Made by a program: the position numbers and the translations under genes. Shown here piece by piece: positions 1 through 5,301 of a stretch of 5,301 nt of DNA. The notes under the pieces are model-generated. The model had not been told where the DNA came from, did no database searches, and saw only the letters and a program-made list of their open reading frames with translations. This DNA is from an uncultured Treponema sp. Its GTDB lineage: Bacteria > Spirochaetota > Spirochaetia > Treponematales > Treponemataceae. The stretch's first letter is position 1. Each line of letters begins with the position of its first letter. The stretch is from contig CAMJAJ010000122.1 of assembly GCA_946403565.1 (NCBI GenBank), positions 1 to 5,301 of the forward strand, given 5' to 3'.

Positions 1-437
1 ATCGTCGGGAGGTCATTTCCGGCAGGAGCGGAGATGACGACCTTGCGGGCACCGGCCTTGATGTGCTCCTCAGACTTGGCCTTGGAGGTGTAGAAGCCCG
101 TGCACTCGAGGACGACGTCGATTCCCATCTTTCCCCAAGCGGGAAGGTTGGCGGCATCGGGTCCCTTGCACTTGTAGATGACGATCTTCTTTCCGTCAAC
201 GACGATGTAGTTGTCCTCACCCTCGCCGTCGTGAGCCTCAACCGTGTGGTTCTTCTCGCCGATCTTTCCGGCATATCCGCCCTGGGCGGTGTCATACTTC
301 AAGAGGTGGGCAAGCATCGTGGGGCTGGTGAGGTCGTTGATAGCGACAACCTCGTAGCCTTTCGCGCCGAACATCTGGCGGAAAGCCAAGCGGCCAATGC
401 GGCCAAAACCATTGATAGCAACCTTTACATCTGCCAT
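1..437 (-). CDS. gap: Glyceraldehyde-3-phosphate dehydrogenase, class I (partial: N-terminal 145 residues)
   Basis: Glycolytic/gluconeogenic cytosolic enzyme converting glyceraldehyde-3-phosphate, phosphate and NAD+ to 1,3-bisphosphoglycerate. Reading leftward from the ATG at 437, the frame is open to the window edge and starts [20 protein letters not shown]. Seen directly: the Rossmann glycine motif GFGRIG at residues 10-15; VVAIND ending the second beta strand at 30-35, with the acidic residue expected for ribose binding; the LAHLLKYD segment; the ECTGFYTSK loop; and [11 protein letters not shown] just before the cut. The catalytic Cys motif (SCTTNC in this family) and the whole catalytic domain lie beyond the left edge, so activity cannot be judged. 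About 145 of a usual 330-340 residues are visible. The start is supported by an AGGAG ribosome-binding site 10 nt upstream and by alignment with the family N-terminus. It is transcribed divergently from trkA. The NAD-dependent glycolytic form is likeliest; identification is very secure, cofactor preference less so. Confidence 0.97.
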   Translation of the reverse strand, partial: MADVKVAINGFGRIGRLAFRQMFGAKGYEVVAINDLTSPTMLAHLLKYDTAQGGYAGKIGEKNHTVEAHDGEGEDNYIVVDGKKIVIYKCKGPDAANLPAWGKMGIDVVLECTGFYTSKAKSEEHIKAGARKVVISAPAGNDLPT

Positions 438-447
438 AAAAGTCAAA

Positions 448-452
448 CTCCT
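448..452 (-). promoter_or_regulatory. Ribosome binding site of gap
   Basis: On the minus strand the sequence reads TAGGAG, then TTTGACTTTT, then ATG. The AGGAG core lies 10 nt before the start codon at 437. It is a normal Shine-Dalgarno site and contrasts with the divergent trkA gene, which has none. Confidence 0.85.
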
Positions 453-474
453 ATATATAGAAATCGTTAGCATA

Positions 475-503
475 AATGTACCGCTTTTCTGCAAAATGTT
501 CAA
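475..503 (-). promoter_or_regulatory. Probable sigma70-type promoter of gap
   Basis: On the minus strand, TTGAAC (503-498, 4/6 to TTGACA) is followed after exactly 17 nt by TACATT (480-475, 4/6 to TATAAT). Transcription would start near 467-469 and give a leader of about 31 nt containing the AGGAG site. The region is AT-rich compared with the genes. Alternative -10 candidates (TATGCT at 474-469, TATATA near 457-452) lack a -35 box at proper spacing. The element matches are moderate, so this is an inference from spacing and position. Confidence 0.5.
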
Positions 504-504
504 T

Positions 505-533
505 AACAAAAAGCAAGGGCCGGCAAAAGGCCC
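505..533 (-). terminator. Intrinsic terminator-like hairpin upstream of gap (attenuator or insulator)
   Basis: On the minus strand, GGGCC (533-529), loop TTTTGCC (528-522) and GGCCC (521-517) form a 5-bp all-GC stem followed immediately by the T-rich tract TTGCTTTTTGTTATTG (516-501). This fits a Rho-independent terminator for transcription moving leftward toward gap. No T tract follows the stem on the plus strand, so the orientation is clear. It lies upstream of the likely gap promoter, so it would either stop transcription running antisense through trkA before it reaches gap, or terminate a short transcript from the minus-strand promoter near 558-587. The stem is short, so efficiency is uncertain. 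Confidence 0.55.
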
Positions 534-536
534 GTC

Positions 537-565
537 TGGACTTTTGAAACTGCCTCCATTATACT
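537..565 (+). promoter_or_regulatory. Promoter of trkA, predicted to give a leaderless transcript
   Basis: On the plus strand, TGGACT (537-542, 4/6 to TTGACA) is followed after exactly 17 nt by TATACT (560-565, 5/6 to TATAAT). The 6-nt discriminator GTCCCC (566-571) leads straight to the A of the trkA ATG at 572, so the expected start point is the start codon itself. No Shine-Dalgarno-like sequence lies just upstream of 572, which agrees with initiation on a 5'-terminal AUG. A TTGAAA at 544-549 was not used as the -35 box because it is only 10 nt from the -10 box. Confidence 0.6.
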
Positions 566-587
566 GTCCCCATGAACATCGTGATAA
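558..587 (-). promoter_or_regulatory. Possible minus-strand promoter overlapping the trkA promoter
   Basis: The minus strand contains a perfect TATAAT at 563-558, overlapping the plus-strand TATACT at 560-565. An 18-nt spacer separates it from TTATCA (587-582, 4/6 to TTGACA), which lies inside the first codons of trkA. A transcript would start near 551, meet the terminator-like hairpin at 533-517 after about 20 nt and, if it read through, would continue into gap. The perfect -10 box is seen; activity is inference, because a TATAAT in an AT-rich spacer can occur by chance. Confidence 0.33.
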
Positions 588-2005
588 TCGGGGCGGGATA
601 CACCGGGCTCCAGCTTGCCAAGCGGCTCATAAACGAAGGGAACAAGGTGACCCTGATCGACAACAACGAGGACAACATCCGCCACGTGTCCAACCAGCTG
701 GAATGTACGGCGGTACTGGCCGACGGCAACGACCTGAAGGTGCTGGAGGAACAGGCGGGGATCGCCAAGGCGGACGCGCTGGTGACCCTCACCGATAACG
801 ATGAGATCAACATGATAACCTGCTCCATGGTGGACTCCGTGTACCCCAACCTGCTCAAGATAGCCCGCGTCAGGAACTACGCCTACTACGTGAACAGCAA
901 CGAGGCGACCAAGCAGCACGCGGACACCTTCTCCGGCAAGCACCGCCCCCTCTACGGCATAGACTTCATGATCCACCCCGACATAGAGGCCGCAGAGGCC
1001 ATCGTCAAGGCAGTCGAGCACGGGGCGGTCAGCGACATCGTGACCTTCGGCGACAAGTTCGAGCTTGCCGCCCTCCAGATAGAGAAGGGCAGCGCCTTTG
1101 ACTCCGTGCTCCTGAAGGACCTGCGGAAACTGGCCGAATTCAAGTTCATCGTCGTGTTCGTGGAAAGCGGGGGCAGTTCCTCCCTTCCCTCCGGAGACTC
1201 GGTCCTGAAGGCGGGGGACCGAATAGGCATACTGACGGAGACGGCGAACCTCCCCAAGCTCATGCCCCTCTGCGGGGCCAAGGCGAACGCGCTCAGGAAG
1301 ATCGTGATGGTCGGGGCAGGACGGATCGGCACGCACATCGCCGACCACATCGTGGAAAAGACCAAGAAGCCCTTCTACAAGAAGCTCTTCGACGGTTCGG
1401 CGAACAAGAGCATAAAGAACTTCGTCATCGTGGACAGCGACAAGGCCCGGGGCAACGCGGCCTGCCAGCGCTTCCCCACCGCCCAGATCGTCCACGGGGA
1501 CATAACCGACGAGAACGTGGTCAACGAGTGGGGGCTGGACACGTTTGACCTGCTGATCGCCGCCACCCACAACCATGAGATGAACATGATCATCTCCGCC
1601 TACATGGAGTCGCTCGGCGTCGAAAAGTCCATAGCCCTCGTGGCCCACTCGCAGTTCGCCGACATAGCCCGCAAGCTGGGCGTGAAGGTCCCCATCCCCC
1701 TGCGGGACACCATCGTAGACTCCATCATGAGCCACCTGCACGGCAAGAACGTGACGGGAATCCACACGGTCTCGAACGGCACCTTCGAGCTGGTGGAATG
1801 CGACCTGCCTTCCAGCAGCGCCTACACCGGCAAGCAGCTCAAGGACATTGCCAAGCATGGAGAATACCTGCTGCTGCTGATAAAGAAGATAGGGGCCGAC
1901 GACTACGAGATTCCCGGCGGAAACACGGTCCTGAACGCGGGAGACCACCTGGTCATCATCGAAAAGACCGGGGACAAGAAGGTGCTGGAGCGGTTCAGCA
2001 CCTGA
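572..2005 (+). CDS. trkA: Trk system potassium uptake regulatory subunit TrkA (two RCK lobes)
   Basis: Cytosolic peripheral subunit that binds NAD(H) and gates a TrkH/TrkG-type K+ channel. The 477 residues compare with about 458 in E. coli TrkA and show the duplicated RCK layout. RCK_N1 (about 1-120) opens with GAGYTG at 7-12 and the ribose-binding acidic residue D30. RCK_C1 spans about 150-226. RCK_N2 (about 244-370) has GAGRIG at 248-253, with acidic D288 in VIVDSD. RCK_C2 spans about 393-472 and ends in [11 protein letters not shown]. There is no signal peptide or membrane segment. The start is fixed because the first beta strand, MNIVIIGAG, begins at the Met as in the family, although no ribosome-binding site precedes it. 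Oddity: the second Rossmann fold has 35 residues between the last motif glycine and D288, against 18 in the first, implying a lysine-rich insertion of about 17 residues (roughly 264-283). No trkH is adjacent, and the downstream neighbour is convergent, so trkA appears monocistronic here. Confidence 0.95.
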   Translation: MNIVIIGAGYTGLQLAKRLINEGNKVTLIDNNEDNIRHVSNQLECTAVLADGNDLKVLEEQAGIAKADALVTLTDNDEINMITCSMVDSVYPNLLKIARVRNYAYYVNSNEATKQHADTFSGKHRPLYGIDFMIHPDIEAAEAIVKAVEHGAVSDIVTFGDKFELAALQIEKGSAFDSVLLKDLRKLAEFKFIVVFVESGGSSSLPSGDSVLKAGDRIGILTETANLPKLMPLCGAKANALRKIVMVGAGRIGTHIADHIVEKTKKPFYKKLFDGSANKSIKNFVIVDSDKARGNAACQRFPTAQIVHGDITDENVVNEWGLDTFDLLIAATHNHEMNMIISAYMESLGVEKSIALVAHSQFADIARKLGVKVPIPLRDTIVDSIMSHLHGKNVTGIHTVSNGTFELVECDLPSSSAYTGKQLKDIAKHGEYLLLLIKKIGADDYEIPGGNTVLNAGDHLVIIEKTGDKKVLERFST

Positions 2006-2050
2006 GGCAGTAGCGGGAGCCGGAGTAGCCAGACACGCCCGCCGTCCGGG

Positions 2051-2084
2051 GCCGGGCCGTACCGTTGGGCCGGTGGGGCCGGGC
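2051..2084 (+). terminator. GC-rich hairpin between the convergent trkA and kinase genes, without a T tract
   Basis: In the 94-bp spacer, plus-strand RNA can fold with GCC (2051-2053) against GGC (2082-2084), GGCC (2055-2058) against GGCC (2077-2080), a U-G wobble (2060/2075) and ACCG (2061-2064) against CGGU (2071-2074). The loop is TTGGGC and two G-G mismatches interrupt the stem. The minus-strand RNA folds less well, because the mismatches become C-C and the wobble becomes A-C. Neither side has a T tract, so it is not a classical intrinsic terminator. It may stabilise the trkA 3' end or assist Rho-dependent termination. Position and pairing are seen; function is inferred. Confidence 0.4.
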
Positions 2085-2099
2085 AGCAACTGAGACGGC

Positions 2100-5000
2100 C
2101 TAGGCCTGGCCGCGCTTTCCCAGCTGGGCCAGCAGGATTTCCCGGATCTTCGCGGAGTCCAGCGGCTTGGTGACGTACTCGTCCATTCCCGCCTCCTTGG
2201 CCCGCTGCACCGCGTCGGCAAAGGCGTTCGCGGTCATCGCGATGACCGGCACCTCGCGGGCATCCGGCCTGTCCAGCGCGCGGATGGCCTGCGTCGCCGC
2301 ATAGCCGTCCATCTTGGGCATCTGGATGTCCATGAAGACCGCCCCGTAATAGCCTGCCGGGGACTTTGAGAACCTGGTGACGGCCTCCTCCCCGTTCTCG
2401 GCATGCTCCACGACCACCCCCATCTTGGTGAAGATCCGAATGGCGATCTCCGTGTTTATGAGGTTGTCCTCGGCCAGCAGGATGGTCGCCTTGATCGGCT
2501 TGTCGGCGACGGCGGACTTCTTCGTGGACACGTCCTTCACGTCCTTCTCGTCGGCAATGTCGAGCGGTATGCTGACCAGGAAGGAGCTGCCCTTGCCCAC
2601 GCGGCTGGACACCTGTATCTCGCCCCCCATCAGCTGCACCATCTTGTTCACGATGGAAAGGCCCAGTCCGGTTCCCGGCGTGGTCTTGTCACGCAGCGGG
2701 TTCTTGATGTCCTGGGAGAACTCGTCGAACATCTTCCGCTGGAACTCCTCGGTCATGCCGATTCCGTTGTCGGCGACGCAGACGTGCAGCTTCACCTTGG
2801 TATCGGAGACCCACTCCTGGTCCACAAAGAAGCTCACCGCGCCGCCGGGGTTGGTGTACTTGACGGAATTGGACAGCAGGTTCAGCGTCACCTGGTTCAG
2901 GCGCACCTTGTCCGCCATGAAGGCCTTCACCTGGGGCGGGGCCGCGTTGATGATGCAGTCCAGGCCCTTGTCGTGGCACATGGACTCCAGCAGGTTGCTT
3001 ATCTCCCCGATGAAGGTGCCGTACGAGCAGGCCTCCGGGACCAGCTCTATCTTGCCGGAGTCTATCTTGGAGATGTCCAGCACGTCGTTGATGAGCGAGA
3101 GCAGGAAGTTGCCGGAGGTCTTGATCTTGGCCAGGTCGTTCGCCAGCTTGTCCTTCTGGTCCATGTCCTCCTCGGCGAACTGGGTCAGGTTCAGCACCGC
3201 CCCGATCGGCGTGCGGATGTCGTGGCTTATGCGGGAGACGAACTCGGACTTGGCGGTGTTGGCCATGTCGGCCCGGCGCAGGGCGTCCTCCAGCTCCTCC
3301 AGGCGGAACTGCTCCTGCCGGTACTGCTCGGTCACGTCGGAGACACAGCAGAGGATGTGGTCCTTGGCGGGGTCCAGGTAGAAGTACTGGACCATCTTGC
3401 GCAGCAGCTCGCCCCCCTCTCCCCGCCAGGGAAGGACGTTGGAATAGTGGGAGTCCTCCTCCAGCTCGCGCACGATGCTCTCGATGTCAAGCTCCTCGCG
3501 GGAGAAGCTTTCGCTGGAAGGGGCGATATGCCGCTCCACCGTCTGGTCCACATAGCTGTCGTAGTCCTCGTACTTGAGGTCCTCGTGGTCGGGCGAGCCG
3601 ATGAAGCAGACTGTCTTTTCGGACGGATTGATGACCGCGATGAACTCGTAGACCACGTCGCCCAGGCGGTCCAGCAGGCGGGACATGAGCTCGCTCTTGG
3701 TCACGTCGGTCACGTAGCAGAAGAACTCTATGTCCTTGGTGCCCGGGTTCTCCTGCAGGCGGAAGTCGGTCTGCACCCACATGGCCTGCTTCTGCCCGCT
3801 GAAGCGCATGACGTAGGACAGCTTGGCCTTGCCCGCCGTCCACTCCTTGAGCAGGTTGGCCCGGTCGAACACGTCCTTGGCGGACTTGCCGTCGGACATG
3901 TAGCCCGAGAAGCCTTCACCCCGCCACACCATCTCGTCATAGGTCATGGCCCGCGCGGAGGGGTCTATCTCGGGGGTGGTCTCGATGAGGCGGTTCTGCG
4001 ACAGGTTCACGTGGGCGGACATGAGGATGCCGCTCTCGCGCGAAAGATGGAAGTAGGCAAGCTCCTGCTCGTAGCCGCCGCTCTTCACCATCTGGTCGGT
4101 CACGTCGTAGGAGGTGGCGACCGCGCTGTCCCAGTCCCCGGCCGCGCTCTTGGAGGGGGTGGCCGAGATGCGCATGACGCGCTCGGTGCCGTCCTTGCCC
4201 AGGGAGATCCGTACGTCCATCTTGAACAGGCGGCCCTGGCGCAGGACGGAGAACATCTTGTGGATGCGGAACTTGTCCTCTGCCGACAGCAGGTCGTACA
4301 GGTACTTGGAGACCGCCACGTTGTCCCTGGACAGCCCGTAAATCTTGCGGCAGCGTTCAAAGAAGGGCGAGTCTATGGGGACGGCGGTCTCGGCGTAGAG
4401 GTCCAGCTCCCAGAGGATGAACTCCAGCGAGTCAAGGGCGGCCTTGTGCTTCTGCAGAAGCTCCAGCTCCTTGCTCTTCAGGAGGGACAGCTCGTCCTCC
4501 CGCTTCCGCAGCTCGCTGGCCCGCTCGTTCTCCGCCCGCAGGAGCTCCTCGTTCCGCAGGTAGTCGCTCACGTCCTGGAATATCGTGTACAGCTTGACGA
4601 CCCTGCCGGAGGAGTCCGCCCGGCCGTACATGCTCGTCTTCATGTAGGAAGGTTCGTCACCCGCCCGCTTATAGAACTTTATGGTGCAGGAGGCGTCCTT
4701 GCGGCCCGCCTTCACTTCCACCAGCATGGAGGTGAAGGCCTTCTTCCCCTCCGAGTCGGTATGGGAGGACAGGATGTAGAGGGGGTCCTGCATGACCTTG
4801 GGGAAGCCCACGTCCTTCATGAAGCGGCGGGAATAGGGGGAGTCCACCACGGCCGTCTGCCGCTTGGTCAGGTCGGTCTCAAAGACGACCAGCTTGGCGT
4901 TCTCCATCGTCAGCTCGTAGACCAGCTTGGTGTCGGAAAGCTCCCCGCTCGCCTTCAGCAGGGCTTCGTTCTCCATCTTGCGGAAGACCGGCCCCATGAT

Positions 5001-5301
5001 GACGAAGGGCAGGGACAGGAGGGAGGGAATGTACTGGCGCATCTGCTCCAGCGACACGTCCTCTATGCCGATGAAGCCCTTCATCTGACCGCCGTACTCC
5101 AGGGGAAGCACGATCATGGACGACGCGCCGCTTTCGACGATGAGGCCGTAGTCCGCAAGGATCTTCTTCTCAAAGAAGAGGACGTCAGCCTCGTCGTAAA
5201 AATAGGCCTCCGAGACGGAACAGCTGTAGGCGACGGCCTCGCCCTCCAGGAATATGCAGGAGGTCCCCAGGCTCGCAAAGCCCTCCGTCCGGCTCCCGTC
5301 G
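2100..5301 (-). CDS. Cytoplasmic multi-sensor hybrid histidine kinase/response regulator (GAF-like, PAS-like modules, HisKA, HATPase, REC; 5' end outside window)
   Basis: Phosphorelay kinase whose signal and output cannot be named from sequence. The frame is open to the right edge: 61 codons precede the first visible Met (5117), so at least 1066 residues are coded and the true start is outside. Numbering from that Met, the order is: the end of a GAF-like domain (IVLPLEYGGQMKGFIGIED, 2-20, plus most of the upstream 61 residues); four PAS-like modules closing with PAC-type DV[ST] motifs at D182, D338, D471 and D594; a charged coiled-coil linker at about 187-230; HisKA with SHDIRTP and phospho-acceptor H632; HATPase with N750 in the N box, DNGIGM at 783-788 and GTGLGLS at 815-821; and a C-terminal REC with E883/D884, phospho-acceptor D930 in MDIQMP, and K984 in TKPLD. 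Every catalytic residue checked is present. No membrane segment, HAMP or Hpt domain is visible, so it is probably soluble, passing phosphate internally and perhaps to a separate Hpt protein. It converges with trkA, with which no functional tie is shown. Confidence 0.93.
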   Translation of the reverse strand, partial: DGSRTEGFASLGTSCIFLEGEAVAYSCSVSEAYFYDEADVLFFEKKILADYGLIVESGASSMIVLPLEYGGQMKGFIGIEDVSLEQMRQYIPSLLSLPFVIMGPVFRKMENEALLKASGELSDTKLVYELTMENAKLVVFETDLTKRQTAVVDSPYSRRFMKDVGFPKVMQDPLYILSSHTDSEGKKAFTSMLVEVKAGRKDASCTIKFYKRAGDEPSYMKTSMYGRADSSGRVVKLYTIFQDVSDYLRNEELLRAENERASELRKREDELSLLKSKELELLQKHKAALDSLEFILWELDLYAETAVPIDSPFFERCRKIYGLSRDNVAVSKYLYDLLSAEDKFRIHKMFSVLRQGRLFKMDVRISLGKDGTERVMRISATPSKSAAGDWDSAVATSYDVTDQMVKSGGYEQELAYFHLSRESGILMSAHVNLSQNRLIETTPEIDPSARAMTYDEMVWRGEGFSGYMSDGKSAKDVFDRANLLKEWTAGKAKLSYVMRFSGQKQAMWVQTDFRLQENPGTKDIEFFCYVTDVTKSELMSRLLDRLGDVVYEFIAVINPSEKTVCFIGSPDHEDLKYEDYDSYVDQTVERHIAPSSESFSREELDIESIVRELEEDSHYSNVLPWRGEGGELLRKMVQYFYLDPAKDHILCCVSDVTEQYRQEQFRLEELEDALRRADMANTAKSEFVSRISHDIRTPIGAVLNLTQFAEEDMDQKDKLANDLAKIKTSGNFLLSLINDVLDISKIDSGKIELVPEACSYGTFIGEISNLLESMCHDKGLDCIINAAPPQVKAFMADKVRLNQVTLNLLSNSVKYTNPGGAVSFFVDQEWVSDTKVKLHVCVADNGIGMTEEFQRKMFDEFSQDIKNPLRDKTTPGTGLGLSIVNKMVQLMGGEIQVSSRVGKGSSFLVSIPLDIADEKDVKDVSTKKSAVADKPIKATILLAEDNLINTEIAIRIFTKMGVVVEHAENGEEAVTRFSKSPAGYYGAVFMDIQMPKMDGYAATQAIRALDRPDAREVPVIAMTANAFADAVQRAKEAGMDEYVTKPLDSAKIREILLAQLGKRGQA

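Noticed and set aside
63..470. A 135-codon plus-strand open frame across the start of gap.
   Set aside because: It is antisense to the well-supported GAPDH coding sequence, and its product has no recognisable features.
497..508. Dyad TGTT-N4-AACA overlapping the gap -35 element, considered as a Rex-type redox repressor site.
   Set aside because: Rex sites have their TTGT..ACAA arms about 8 nt apart, and here the arms are 4 bp with a 4-nt gap. A dyad this short is expected by chance in an AT-rich spacer.
500..559. A 19-codon minus-strand frame starting at 559 (MEAVSKV...), considered as a leader peptide for the attenuator-like structure.
   Set aside because: Its start codon overlaps the candidate minus-strand TATAAT, so it would not be in the transcript from that promoter. 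It is only the tail of the long antisense frame, with no regulatory codon run.
544..565. TTGAAA at 544-549 as the -35 box for the trkA promoter.
   Set aside because: It is only 10 nt from the -10 box TATACT, too short for sigma70. TGGACT at 537-542 gives 17 nt.
500..2221. A 573-codon open frame on the minus strand, antisense to all of trkA.
   Set aside because: Its translation is low-complexity, Val/Gly/His/Asp-rich and matches no family, as expected from the antisense of a GC-rich gene. trkA on the other strand has clear domain structure throughout. It also overlaps the end of the kinase gene.
2377..3381. A 334-codon plus-strand open frame inside the kinase gene.
   Set aside because: It is the antisense shadow of the HisKA, HATPase and REC coding sequence. 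Its Ser-rich product shows no domain, and no ribosome-binding site or promoter was seen for it.
5115..5117. The ATG at 5117 as the true start of the kinase gene.
   Set aside because: It lies inside a GAF-like domain, the frame stays open for 61 more codons to the window edge, and those residues read as continuous domain sequence. The upstream sequence also shows no intergenic character.

Overview
The window carries three genes and is cut by genes at both ends. From left to right: the 5' part of a class I glyceraldehyde-3-phosphate dehydrogenase gene (gap, minus strand, running off the left edge); a complete two-lobed Trk potassium-uptake regulator gene (trkA, plus strand, 572-2005); and a very large cytoplasmic hybrid sensor histidine kinase/response regulator gene (minus strand, 2100 to the right edge, without its 5' end). 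gap and trkA diverge from a 134-bp control region (438-571). trkA and the kinase gene converge on a 94-bp GC-rich spacer (2006-2099).

The organism is a bacterium of moderately high GC. A hand count gives about 59% for the gap fragment, and sampled lines of the other two genes give roughly 58-65%. The style of the GAPDH N-terminus, the GAF-like plus multi-PAS hybrid kinase and the two-lobed TrkA recall anaerobic, gut- or rumen-type Spirochaetota (Treponema-like) or clostridial Firmicutes. This is an impression from remembered family style, not a placement, and the genus cannot be fixed from this window.

The three genes do not form an operon. gap is central glycolysis, trkA is the NAD(H)-sensing cytosolic subunit that gates a TrkH/TrkG-type K+ channel, and the kinase is a soluble multi-sensor phosphorelay protein whose signal and output are unknown. 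No trkH gene is visible beside trkA.

The most interesting part is the gap-trkA intergenic region. The trkA start codon has no Shine-Dalgarno sequence, and its ATG lies exactly where transcription from a good promoter (TGGACT, 17 nt, TATACT) should begin, which predicts a leaderless mRNA. The same AT-rich core read on the other strand contains a perfect TATAAT. Downstream of that, toward gap, sits a GC-rich hairpin followed by a T-rich tract, preceded by a competing hairpin, so the layout resembles a compact bidirectional promoter with an attenuator or insulator ahead of gap. I see no mobile element, CRISPR array, tRNA, rRNA or obviously new multi-gene system here.
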